14,491 bases of DNA from an uncultured Eubacteriales bacterium (GTDB taxonomy: Bacteria; Bacillota; Clostridia; Christensenellales; QALW01). The notes beneath the pieces are model-generated. The model was not told the origin of the DNA, ran no database searches, and saw only the letters and a program-made list of their open reading frames with translations. The stretch lies in contig URIR01000042.1 of the NCBI GenBank assembly GCA_900547955.1, forward strand, positions 1 through 14,491. The letters are read 5' to 3'. Of the stretch, positions 7,345-14,460 are shown one piece after another (position 1 is the stretch's first letter; each line of letters starts with the position of its first letter). The translations under genes and the position numbers were made by a program.

Positions 7345-8673
7345 GGAAGAATCCCCTAAAAAGGCCTGATAAAGCGCTTTTATTGAATCTTCGTACCTGC
7401 TTTCATCCACACCGGCAATTATATTAATCTCGCGGCAGCCTTGAATCAGAAGGCGTATATTTATCCTGTTTTCAGATAATGCTGTTAACATTTTTGCCGC
7501 CACGCCCATTCTCTGATACATATTTCTGCCTACTATAGAAACAATAGCAAAATTATCTAAAACTTTTATATTGTCCGGATGAATTTCAGCTTTTATTTCC
7601 TCTATTATCTTTTCGGCAAGCTCAGAAGACATACTAGAATAAGGTATAAGAAAGTTAACAGCGTCCAGACTGGAGGGCATATGCTCAAATATTACATCGT
7701 GATATTCGAGTATGGACAGTACTTTTCTCACTACGCTTTTTTGAGCATTCAAGCCAAGCTTATGAATAAAAAGTATGCGTACATCCTTTTTCCCGGCTAT
7801 GCCGGTTACCGCCTGTTTATTACTGTCCTTAACCAAAGAACAGATTAAAGTGCCCGCTTTTTCCGGATGAAACGTATTGCGTACATTTAAAGGAATTTTA
7901 GCCTTTATAAGAGGCTGCAACGCATCAGAATGCATAACCGAAGCTCCAAGATAAGCTAATTCCCGCAATTCGCTGTAAGTCATTTTTTCTATTACGCGCG
8001 CCTGAGGCACTATTCTAGGGTCGGCGCTGAGAATACCGTCCACGTCCGTCCAATTCTCATATAAATCCGCATTGACCGCCTGCGCTATAATACTTCCTGA
8101 AATATCCGAGCCTCCGCGAGAAAAAGCTACTATCGCTCCCGTTTCGTCCTGTCCGTAAAAACCGGGAATAACGGCCCGCTTCACCTCTTTAAGACGCTGC
8201 CGGCAGCATTTATCCGTGCGCATGGCATCAAAACCTCCAAAACGGTTAAAGCAGACCAATTCTGCCGCATCTATAAACGGATAACCTATTTTTTCAGCAA
8301 AAAAATAAGCGGATAAATATTCCCCTCGGGAAATGCAAAAATTATAATTCCTACTTTTTTCCATCTGAAGCTTTATATCTGACATCAAATTATTAAATCT
8401 TTCTGAACTAATGCCGCAATTCAGCAGCCTATACCGGCGTATTATTTCCGGAAAGGTTTCATTACAGGTTCCCGTGCGTTGAATTTCGCCATAGCATTCA
8501 ATTAAGACATCGGTCACCTTTTGGCAGTCCTTTGTTTTTCCGGGAGCAGATACAACTATATATCGTCTTGCAGGATTGGCCTTTACTATTTTAGCAACCT
8601 GCTCCACGCTTTTTTCGTCAGCCATAGACGTTCCGCCAAATTTACACACAATATTTCCCATATTCTTATTCAT
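7336..8673 (-). CDS. lysC: Aspartate kinase
   Basis: Phosphorylates aspartate, the first step to lysine, diaminopimelate, threonine and methionine. Its 445 residues show the amino-acid kinase domain with KFGGTS (11-16), SRGEYLSA (115-122), FSRGGSDISGS (184-194) and NWTDVDGILSADPRIV (207-222), followed by two ACT regions (about 297-345 and 373-440) of the regulatory kind, with QGCREINI (411-418) in place of the commoner QGSSEINI. The catalytic residues look intact, unlike those of its partner. Its ATG overlaps the dapA stop codon (ATGA), so the two are co-translated. Monofunctional: no homoserine dehydrogenase domain. Which amino acid inhibits it cannot be told from sequence. Its place between the two kdp units and the shared operator suggest a special-purpose rather than housekeeping enzyme, which is inference. 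Confidence 0.95.
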   Translation of the reverse strand: MNKNMGNIVCKFGGTSMADEKSVEQVAKIVKANPARRYIVVSAPGKTKDCQKVTDVLIECYGEIQRTGTCNETFPEIIRRYRLLNCGISSERFNNLMSDIKLQMEKSRNYNFCISRGEYLSAYFFAEKIGYPFIDAAELVCFNRFGGFDAMRTDKCCRQRLKEVKRAVIPGFYGQDETGAIVAFSRGGSDISGSIIAQAVNADLYENWTDVDGILSADPRIVPQARVIEKMTYSELRELAYLGASVMHSDALQPLIKAKIPLNVRNTFHPEKAGTLICSLVKDSNKQAVTGIAGKKDVRILFIHKLGLNAQKSVVRKVLSILEYHDVIFEHMPSSLDAVNFLIPYSSMSSELAEKIIEEIKAEIHPDNIKVLDNFAIVSIVGRNMYQRMGVAAKMLTALSENRINIRLLIQGCREINIIAGVDESRYEDSIKALYQAFLGDSSGS

Positions 8674-9569
8674 ACATATACCCCCGCGATGTTTAAAGCG
8701 CTAAGCTCTTTTTTTAGCTTTTCAGCAGTCGCCTTTTCAGCGGCGCATAGTGGCAGCCGCAAATCTCCAACGTTCATGCCCTTAATATTCATTGCGGTTT
8801 TAACGGGAATTGGGCTTACCTCGCTGAACAATGCTTCAATAAAAGCCGATAGCTGAATTTGCAGCTTCATACATTTTTCTGCGTCTCCGGCAAAATATCT
8901 GCCGCAAAGGTCCTGAACCGATTGCGGGAAAATATTAGCCAGCACAGAAATACAGCCGCACGCGCCGGCCTCTAAAACAGGCGCTATGATAGAATCGCAC
9001 CCGCAGTAAACGTCCAGCTTATCGCCGTATAAGCTTTTCAATTTAATGCAATGCTCTATGCTGCCCGACCCTTCGTTTACTGCACGGATATTTTTGAGCT
9101 TCAGCAGCTTTCCGTATGTTTCAGGATATATGCTCATTCCGGTCCGAAACGGAGCGTTATATATGATAAAAGGCAGTCCCGTTGCCTGAGCGCAGGCCGA
9201 AAAATGCATATATAATCCCTTTTGAGTACACATATTAAAGTACGGCGTAGTTAGCTGCAAAGCATCCGCGCCCGCTTCTTCTAATAATTTACACTCTTCC
9301 GCAGTTTGAGCAGTATTATTGCCGCCAGTACCAGCAATCAGCGGAACCCGGCCGTTAATGGCTTTAGCGGCAAACGCAATTACGCTCATTCTTTCTTCCA
9401 TAGTTAGCGTAGGATTTTCACCGGTAACGCCGCATATTAACAGCGCATTACAGCCATTATCAAGCTGAAATTGAATCAGCTCGTCTAATTTGCAGTAATT
9501 TACCTGACCTTCAACGTCAAATGGTGTTATTAAAGCGGTAGCCGCTCCCATGAATATATGTTCTTGCAT
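8670..9569 (-). CDS. dapA: DapA-family aldolase (dihydrodipicolinate synthase-like) lacking the catalytic lysine
   Basis: Homologue of DapA, which condenses pyruvate with aspartate semialdehyde on the way to lysine and diaminopimelate. With 299 residues and clear family signatures it aligns without gaps through the active site, yet key residues differ from E. coli DapA. GVTGE (47-51) has Val48 for Thr44. TTPYFN (107-112) has Phe111 for Tyr107. NIRAVNEGSG (160-169) has Asn165 for the Schiff-base Lys161. Tyr137 and Arg142 in YNAPFRTG (Tyr133, Arg138) are kept. I checked these codons in the DNA (GTT, TTT, AAC). It may be a pseudo-enzyme, a regulator, or an enzyme with a changed reaction. The start at 9569 follows AGGAGAG at good distance; the ATG at 9593 lies within the probable -10 and is rejected. 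It overlaps lysC by four bases. Confidence 0.88.
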   Translation of the reverse strand: MQEHIFMGAATALITPFDVEGQVNYCKLDELIQFQLDNGCNALLICGVTGENPTLTMEERMSVIAFAAKAINGRVPLIAGTGGNNTAQTAEECKLLEEAGADALQLTTPYFNMCTQKGLYMHFSACAQATGLPFIIYNAPFRTGMSIYPETYGKLLKLKNIRAVNEGSGSIEHCIKLKSLYGDKLDVYCGCDSIIAPVLEAGACGCISVLANIFPQSVQDLCGRYFAGDAEKCMKLQIQLSAFIEALFSEVSPIPVKTAMNIKGMNVGDLRLPLCAAEKATAEKLKKELSALNIAGVYV

Positions 9570-9591
9570 AACTCTCTCCTTTTTCAACTCC

Positions 9592-9661
9592 ATTCTATAT
9601 AGAACCTCATTAAGAAAACATTTGGATTTATAAGCACAGCATTAAGAAAGAATTAAAAATA
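9592..9661 (-). promoter_or_regulatory. Promoter of dapA-lysC with two tandem-repeat operators
   Basis: On the minus strand a TAGAAT -10 (9592-9597) is followed upstream by a 10-bp gap and two pairs of 11-bp direct repeats. The proximal pair is 9608-9618 and 9619-9629 (CATTAAGAAAA, CATTTGGATTT on the plus strand). The distal pair is 9640-9650 and 9651-9661 (CATTAAGAAAG, AATTAAAAATA). The pairs are 32 bp apart. There is no good -35. Gap, unit length and pair spacing are identical to those before the TPR-kdp unit, so one regulator probably controls both. The predicted transcript would start near 9585, leaving a short leader with the AGGAGAG site. The distal pair lies in the T-tract of the kdpE terminator. 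Confidence 0.55.
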
Positions 9662-9697
9662 AAAAAGCACCCGGAAGTTTTTAACATTCCGAGCGCT
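9648..9697 (-). terminator. Intrinsic terminator after kdpE
   Basis: Read on the minus strand, an 11-bp stem (9687-9697 with 9666-9676, all pairs formed if two G-U pairs are allowed), a 10-base loop and then TTTTTTATTTTTAATT make a standard rho-independent terminator 18 bases after the kdpE stop codon. It separates kdpDE from dapA-lysC, which therefore needs its own promoter. Confidence 0.88.
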
Positions 9698-9714
9698 GTT
9701 ATATATTAATCAGC

Positions 9715-10395
9715 TCATTCTATTTTATTCATTCTATAGCCTACTCCCACATCAGTACGAATAAAATCCTGCGAATAAGCATTCTTTTCAATTTTACGCC
9801 TTATGCCCGCCATAAACACGCGGAGGCCGTTTATATCGTTTCCTCCCGGTCCCCATACTTTAGATATTATGTAATTATGAGTCAATGTTTTTCCCATGTT
9901 TTTGGCCAGCACGCAAAGAATCTTATATTCATAGTTAGTAACATGAACTTCCTGGCCGTTTAGATATACGCTATGCGCGTTAAAATCTATTTTCAATCCC
10001 CCGTTAATAAATTCCGGAGATTCTGCGACATGCGCGTTAATGCGAAGCGCGGCTCTCACTCTTGCAAGCAGTTCAGCAGTAGAAAAAGGCTTTTGGACAT
10101 AATCGTTTGCACCGGCATCCAGACACATTATCTTTTCTGATTCGTTTCCGCGCACGCTGACTACTATTATAGGCAAGGCGTCGTTTATTTCCCTGACTTT
10201 CAAAATAACGTTTATTCCGTCCATATCAGGAAGCCCTAAATCCAGAATAATCAAATCAACCGCGCTCATCTGAGCCTGAATAATGCCTTCCTGGGCGTAA
10301 TCAGCGTGTTTTACATCGTAGCCCTCTTTTTTTAAAGCGAGCTTTAATAAATTCTGTATTGCCGTATCATCCTCTATAATTAAAATTTCAGCCAT
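9715..10395 (-). CDS. kdpE: Response regulator KdpE (OmpR/PhoB family)
   Basis: DNA-binding response regulator of the Kdp two-component system. Of 226 residues, the receiver domain (1-120) has the acidic pocket Glu8-Asp9-Asp10, phospho-acceptor Asp52 in DLIILDLGLPDMDG, Ser80 in the Thr/Ser position and Lys102 in VQKPFS. The winged-helix output domain (about 130-224) has TNYEYKILCVLAKNMGKTLTH, IISKVWG and IRTDVGVGYRM, typical of KdpE. It overlaps the kinase gene by eight bases, with GGAGG before its ATG, so the two are coupled. Such regulators bind tandem direct repeats of about 11 bp; two promoters in this window have them. That KdpE binds there is inferred. All phosphorylation residues are intact. 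Confidence 0.95.
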   Translation of the reverse strand: MAEILIIEDDTAIQNLLKLALKKEGYDVKHADYAQEGIIQAQMSAVDLIILDLGLPDMDGINVILKVREINDALPIIVVSVRGNESEKIMCLDAGANDYVQKPFSTAELLARVRAALRINAHVAESPEFINGGLKIDFNAHSVYLNGQEVHVTNYEYKILCVLAKNMGKTLTHNYIISKVWGPGGNDINGLRVFMAGIRRKIEKNAYSQDFIRTDVGVGYRMNKIE

Positions 10396-11476
10396 TGTTA
10401 TCCTCCATAGGCAATATTATTTCAAACAGCACCCCATTATCAGTATTTCTGGCGCTTATACTGCCGCCGTGAGCCGTAATTATAAGCTCGCAAATAGAAA
10501 GCCCCAGTCCCATTCCATTTCCATCTGAATTGTCGCCGCGGAAATATGTTTCAAATAAATGAGGCAAATCCTCCTGACGTATTTTTTCCCCGTTATTAGA
10601 AATACGCAGAATTATATTTTTTCCGGAATTCCATGCTTTAATGCATATTTCTCCATCATTTGCAGTATGCTTTACAGCATTATTGAGAATATTGCTTATA
10701 GCCTGAATCATAAGGGTTGCATCCATTGGCACTAGCAGCATCTCAGAAGGCATATCATATAAAATAGACCTGCCTCCCAATGCACCCTGTACCGTCCTGA
10801 CCGCTTGAGGTATAATTTCCTCCAGCGCTTCAGGAACTTTCTTTACCGTAAGCTTCCTATTATCTATGCGCGAAAGAGAAAGCAGGTTTTCAACAAGCCT
10901 TATCGTCCAATCCGCTTTAGAAGCTATACTTTGAAGTATCTCTTTGCTGTCCTGCTGGGACAACGATTGGTCTTTAAGCAAAAGCTCCGCCCCATTTTTC
11001 ATTGTGGTCAGCGGCGTACGCAAATCATGAGATATACTTCTAAGCAGGGTAGCCTTAAGCTGTTCCTTTTCCGCCTCGCTTCTTAAACGCGCCTTTTCCA
11101 TATTCAAAGTATTTATCTGCGCCATTTTCTTCTTAAGCTGATATGTTATTCCTCCTATAACTATACCCACAATAAGCATCAGCAGAAAAGTAGCGAGATA
11201 TGATTTATCGCTGAAATGAAGCGTATATCTGGGTTCTGTAAAAAAATAGTTATAGCCTAATACACTAAAAACCGATAATGCAAGAGAATAGAAGTACTCA
11301 CGGGTTAGTACCGACGTAAGCAATATCCCTAAAATATATATAATTAGATAATTCAAATTATTTATATGAAGATAATCCAGCAGAAAACATAATAAGGTAC
11401 ATCCCAAAAAGGCGCCTAGCATAACGGCGGTTTGTATAATAAATCCTTTTATATTGCTTTTTTCCCTTTGCGCCAT
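10388..11476 (-). CDS. kdpD: KdpD kinase half: DUF4118 membrane domain and histidine kinase
   Basis: Membrane histidine kinase matching the transmembrane and catalytic parts of KdpD. In order: four membrane helices (about 11-33, 41-58, 61-76, 92-113) with the KdpD-type YNYFFTEPRYTLHFSD (75-90), a coiled-coil linker (115-145), HisKA with LLRSISHDLRTPLTTMKNG (His150) and an ATP-binding domain with the N box NILNNAVKHT (262-271) and G2 box GMGLGLSI (321-328). At 362 residues it lacks the N-terminal KdpD, USP and GAF domains, which are encoded at 271-1779. The G1 box reads NNGEK (294-298) where DNGPG is usual; Asn for this Asp occurs in some working kinases. The start follows GGAG by nine bases. 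It presumably phosphorylates KdpE, whose gene overlaps it. Confidence 0.92.
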   Translation of the reverse strand: MAQREKSNIKGFIIQTAVMLGAFLGCTLLCFLLDYLHINNLNYLIIYILGILLTSVLTREYFYSLALSVFSVLGYNYFFTEPRYTLHFSDKSYLATFLLMLIVGIVIGGITYQLKKKMAQINTLNMEKARLRSEAEKEQLKATLLRSISHDLRTPLTTMKNGAELLLKDQSLSQQDSKEILQSIASKADWTIRLVENLLSLSRIDNRKLTVKKVPEALEEIIPQAVRTVQGALGGRSILYDMPSEMLLVPMDATLMIQAISNILNNAVKHTANDGEICIKAWNSGKNIILRISNNGEKIRQEDLPHLFETYFRGDNSDGNGMGLGLSICELIITAHGGSISARNTDNGVLFEIILPMEDNNG

Positions 11477-11507
11477 AAACGGGCACTCCGCATTTTATAA
11501 ATAAATT

Positions 11508-11558
11508 AAAAAGATGCCGGAAAACGCTTATTTTTATTGTAAACTATTATCCGGCATC
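11508..11558 (-). promoter_or_regulatory. Leader hairpin with U-tract in the kdpD-kdpE transcript
   Basis: On the minus strand GATGCCGGA (11550-11558) can pair perfectly with TCCGGCATC (11513-11521) over a 28-base A/T-rich loop, followed at once by TTTTTAATTT. It lies after the lipoprotein gene and before the kinase gene, but the best promoter for kdpD-kdpE is upstream of it, so it should form at the very 5' end of that transcript. It may end lipoprotein transcripts, act as an attenuator of kdpDE, or protect the 5' end. The loop is long for a plain terminator. Confidence 0.55.
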
Positions 11559-11569
11559 AATTATATTTT

Positions 11570-11598
11570 ATTATAAAGCATTGCGGCGATTTTCGCAA
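11570..11598 (-). promoter_or_regulatory. Sigma-A-type promoter of kdpD-kdpE
   Basis: On the minus strand TTGCGA (11593-11598), a 17-base spacer and a perfect TATAAT (11570-11575). The start of transcription would be near 11563, five bases before the leader hairpin and about 90 bases before the kinase ATG. Unlike the two operator promoters further down, this one has a recognisable -35 and should have basal activity. Confidence 0.7.
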
Positions 11599-11617
11599 GT
11601 ATGCTTTTAAACTGAGA

Positions 11618-12265
11618 TCAGCTCACTTTTATGGTAGCCGACCAATTCAAAAATTTCTCTTCCATATTAGCCTTTTCAGACAAAGGACAATAAAAGGTAC
11701 ACAGCCAGAATGCATCGCTTCCCTTGCATAGCGCGGCGGTATAGAAAAAGTCCTGTCCTAAAGCGCTGTTTTCATAAGTAAAATATGTCACTCCCTTTTC
11801 AGATACCTCAATTTCACTAGTCTCTACTGCTGTATTAGCTCGAACTGCTTCGCCGTATTCCAGCACAGTAGAATCAGCGCTTAAATCAATAAGCTGCTCC
11901 AAGGTAGTAAATTCTTCTTTTATAATCATTAAAACCGCATTATTCGACATATAAAAATATGTTGCAGTAGCGAATTCCGCCTCTGTAAAGCCAGGTTCCA
12001 TAGTTATTTCAAAGTCGCTTTGAGCATAAACGGAGGAAGATGTGCCGGCGCTCGAAGAAGCGGTTTCCGAGCTGGGCGGCGTTGCTGTTTCAGCAGTACT
12101 GGTGCTGTTGTCGGCGGCAGAAGCCGTAATAGACGCTTCATTATGGTTGCGTGACGTCTCTTTATCTTCGCCATTATCATCATTATCCGAAGCGCACGCA
12201 CAGCAAATCAGGATTAACGACAGCAGGCAGCAAATAAAAGAGGTTGTTCGTGCAAATTTTTTCAT
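11618..12265 (-). CDS. Putative lipoprotein of unknown function
   Basis: 215 residues. The N-terminus (MKKFARTTS, then a hydrophobic stretch 10-23) ends in CCAC, with Cys24 the likely lipidated residue; Cys at -3 makes the lipobox imperfect. After it comes a low-complexity acidic and Ser/Thr/Ala-rich linker (25-80), then a globular domain (about 83-215) with SNNAVLMIIKEEF, GVTYFTYENSALGQDFFY and a GSDAFWLCTFYCP segment. This pattern resembles small PsbP/DUF1795-like domains of Bacillota lipoproteins, but I cannot confirm it, so I give no function. The start follows AAGGAG by nine bases and a good promoter lies upstream. It is divergent from the penicillin-binding protein gene and shares strand, but not the promoter, with kdpD-kdpE. 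Confidence 0.8.
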   Translation of the reverse strand: MKKFARTTSFICCLLSLILICCACASDNDDNGEDKETSRNHNEASITASAADNSTSTAETATPPSSETASSSAGTSSSVYAQSDFEITMEPGFTEAEFATATYFYMSNNAVLMIIKEEFTTLEQLIDLSADSTVLEYGEAVRANTAVETSEIEVSEKGVTYFTYENSALGQDFFYTAALCKGSDAFWLCTFYCPLSEKANMEEKFLNWSATIKVS

Positions 12266-12297
12266 ATAGTATTCTCCTTAATTTAAAATATGAATAA

Positions 12298-12326
12298 ATT
12301 GTAACATATTTTTGACTAAATAGCAA
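12298..12326 (-). promoter_or_regulatory. Promoter of the lipoprotein gene
   Basis: On the minus strand TTGCTA (12321-12326), a 17-base spacer and TACAAT (12298-12303), about 33 bases before the start codon. Both hexamers are close to the sigma-A consensus and the AAGGAG site follows at a suitable distance. Confidence 0.65.
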
Positions 12327-12372
12327 CTATAATCAGCGCATGAAATATAAAAATATTTTTCAGCTTTGCATA

Positions 12373-12391
12373 TTCCCTATTTCGCAGGGAA
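12373..12391. repeat. Inverted repeat before the penicillin-binding protein gene
   Basis: TTCCCT-ATTTCGC-AGGGAA is a perfect 6-bp inverted repeat with a seven-base centre, 37 bases before the TTG start at 12429. No T-tract follows on either strand, so it is not a terminator; it may be an operator or a leader hairpin. I could not settle the promoter of the gene here: a TATAAT at 12405-12410 is too close to the start codon to leave room for the ribosome binding site. Confidence 0.4.
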
Positions 12392-12428
12392 AAATAATAT
12401 GGAATATAATTGTAAGGACTGATTAACC

Positions 12429-14441
12429 TTGAAGCATAAAAAAGCTAAAAAGCCGAAATCTCTTAAAAGGTCGTTAATAAAGCTGGGCATATGCTTATGC
12501 GTTATTGCCGTGCTCTTTACTTCGGCATATTATATTCTGGGCGTAAATACATGGTCTGATTTAACGCCTGAAAAAATAACCGACGTGCAGGAAAGCCTAC
12601 GTATTTACGATAAAAATGGCAAATTGATTTCTTTACTTAACGCAGGTGAAAATCGTACTAAAATAGAAATAGAGACCTTGCCTGACTATGTAAAATATGC
12701 GTTTATTTCCGCCGAGGACGCTCGTTTCTACAGCCACCAGGGAGTGGATATAAAAAGAATTTTCGGAGCGCTTCTGGCTGATTTAAAAGCTGGATATTTT
12801 AAAGAAGGCGCCAGCACTATAACTCAACAGCTCGTAAAAAACAGTCATCTAACCAACGCCAAGACTCTGCCGCGAAAACTACAGGAGGCGGTATTGGCTT
12901 ATCAGCTTGAACAAAAATATGAAAAAGACGAAATATTAGAAATGTATCTTAATTATATATATTTCGGCAATAGAGCCTACGGCATAGAGTCCGCAGCTCA
13001 AACTTATTTTAATAAAGGCGCATCCGAGCTTACGTTAGCTGAAGCAGCCCTGCTTGCCGGAGTAATAAAATCCCCCTCTAAATACGCTCCTCATATTCAG
13101 CCTGAAAATGCAGTAGGGAGGAGAAATTTAATCCTGGGACTTATGTGCGAATATGGATATATATCCGAGGAAGAACGGGATACAGCACGTCAGGAGGAAT
13201 TAAAGCTGCACGAAAATCCTGCGTATGAAATTTCCTATGGATATTATATTGACATGCTGCTGGAGGAAAGCGCGCAGGCGCTGAATATGGAAATAGAGGA
13301 GCTGCTTTGCAGCGGTTATTCTATATATTCCAATCTGGATTCCTCTCTTCAGGGCTATTTAGAAGAAGTATATGCAGACAGCACGAATTTTCCTGAAGGA
13401 GACGGTGATACACAGCCCCAGAGCGCCGCTGTTATTATTGATAACAAAACCGGAGGAATAGCGGCAGTTATGGGGGGCCGAAGCTATAATACGCGATTTT
13501 GCTTAAACCGGGCATATATGATGAAACGTTCGCCCGGCTCTACCATAAAGCCAATTATGGTATATGCTCCAGCATTTGAAAACGGACTGCTAAGCCCGGC
13601 ATCTGTGCTAATAGACGAGCGCAAAAGCTTTGACGGCTATTCTCCGCGCAATTTCAATGATAAGTATTACGGCAGCATAACCGTTAGAGAAGCACTTATA
13701 AAATCCTTAAATGTACCCGCGGTAGAAACGTTGGATATGGTAGGAATAGAAAACGCAAAAAAATATGCCGAGAATCTGGGTATCAGTTTTGACAAGCAGG
13801 ATAAAAATCTCGCGCTGGCGCTGGGAGGATTTACTTACGGAATTTCTCCTCTTGAGCTTGCAGGAGCATACCAGGCGCTGGGCAACAACGGCATGCAGCT
13901 GGATACCAGCTGCATAATAAGAATATGCGATGATAACGGCAAGGAAATATATGAACCGCCCAAAAACGCGCATCAGGCCATAAGCCGGGAAACTGCCTTT
14001 ATGCTGAGCGATATTCTGGAGGACGCAGCTGAATACGGCAGCACGGCAATAAATCTGAATCTTTCCATCCCTGTAAGCGTAAAAACCGGAACTGTCGGCT
14101 ATACTGGAGCAGACGGCTATTCCGACTCTTGGACAGCAGCTTATAACAGCGATTATACAATAGTAGTATGGCTGGGTTATGATAAAACTACGCCGGAACA
14201 TTATTTAAAAAATGGTATAACAGGCGGCACATATCCGGCCAAAATTGCCGGCAAACTGTTCAATTATTTATACAGCAGCCAGCAAGCGCCTGAATTTATA
14301 CCGCCAGAAACTGTGGTAAGCCTGGAAATAGATAAACTGACCCTGAAAAATGACGGAGTGATAACCTGCGCAACAAAGGATACGCCTGAAATATACAGGA
14401 TGACTGATTATTTCAATATAAAATATGCTCTATTATTATAG
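12429..14441 (+). CDS. Class A penicillin-binding protein (transglycosylase and transpeptidase)
   Basis: Bifunctional peptidoglycan synthase that polymerises glycan strands and cross-links stem peptides outside the membrane. Its 670 residues contain a basic cytoplasmic head (1-15), one membrane helix (about 16-38), a GT51 transglycosylase domain (about 60-235) with catalytic Glu96 in EDARFYSHQG, EGASTITQQLVKN (126-138) and a RKLQEA motif (149-154), and a transpeptidase domain (about 330-615) with Ser371-Thr-Ile-Lys374, SLN (426-428) and KTGT (552-555). All catalytic motifs are present. The start is TTG with AAGGA about ten bases upstream; no better ATG precedes it. It lacks the long C-terminal tail of many relatives and ends soon after the transpeptidase domain. 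Resembles PBP1a/PonA and PbpF types; I do not assign a symbol. Divergent from the lipoprotein, single-gene unit. Confidence 0.95.
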   Translation: MKHKKAKKPKSLKRSLIKLGICLCVIAVLFTSAYYILGVNTWSDLTPEKITDVQESLRIYDKNGKLISLLNAGENRTKIEIETLPDYVKYAFISAEDARFYSHQGVDIKRIFGALLADLKAGYFKEGASTITQQLVKNSHLTNAKTLPRKLQEAVLAYQLEQKYEKDEILEMYLNYIYFGNRAYGIESAAQTYFNKGASELTLAEAALLAGVIKSPSKYAPHIQPENAVGRRNLILGLMCEYGYISEEERDTARQEELKLHENPAYEISYGYYIDMLLEESAQALNMEIEELLCSGYSIYSNLDSSLQGYLEEVYADSTNFPEGDGDTQPQSAAVIIDNKTGGIAAVMGGRSYNTRFCLNRAYMMKRSPGSTIKPIMVYAPAFENGLLSPASVLIDERKSFDGYSPRNFNDKYYGSITVREALIKSLNVPAVETLDMVGIENAKKYAENLGISFDKQDKNLALALGGFTYGISPLELAGAYQALGNNGMQLDTSCIIRICDDNGKEIYEPPKNAHQAISRETAFMLSDILEDAAEYGSTAINLNLSIPVSVKTGTVGYTGADGYSDSWTAAYNSDYTIVVWLGYDKTTPEHYLKNGITGGTYPAKIAGKLFNYLYSSQQAPEFIPPETVVSLEIDKLTLKNDGVITCATKDTPEIYRMTDYFNIKYALLL

Positions 14442-14460
14442 CATATTCTCTTTTTATTTC
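14422..14460 (+). terminator. Intrinsic terminator overlapping the end of the penicillin-binding protein gene
   Basis: AATATGCT (14422-14429) pairs with AGCATATT (14440-14447) over a ten-base loop, followed by CTCTTTTTATTTC. The stem contains the last codons and the TAG stop (14439-14441). The stem is AT-rich, so it is weaker than the kdpE terminator, but the T-tract is convincing. Confidence 0.6.

Noticed and set aside
9570..9593. Longer start for dapA at 9593
   Set aside because: The ATG lies inside the predicted -10 and adds residues not seen in the DapA family, while the start at 9569 has a good ribosome binding site.
12004..12269. Open frames on both strands in the serine-rich linker region of the lipoprotein
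   Set aside because: Low-complexity Ser/Thr/Ala codons give open shadow frames; the products are basic or hydrophobic low-complexity stretches without start signals.
12312..12332. TTGACT and TATAAT on the plus strand as promoter of the penicillin-binding protein gene
   Set aside because: The spacer is only 10 bases, far short of 16-18, and the same bases are better read as the lipoprotein promoter on the other strand.
13707..14201. 164-codon open frame on the minus strand
   Set aside because: Opposite the transpeptidase domain of the penicillin-binding protein, which has intact SXXK, SXN and KTG motifs. No family features in the antisense product.
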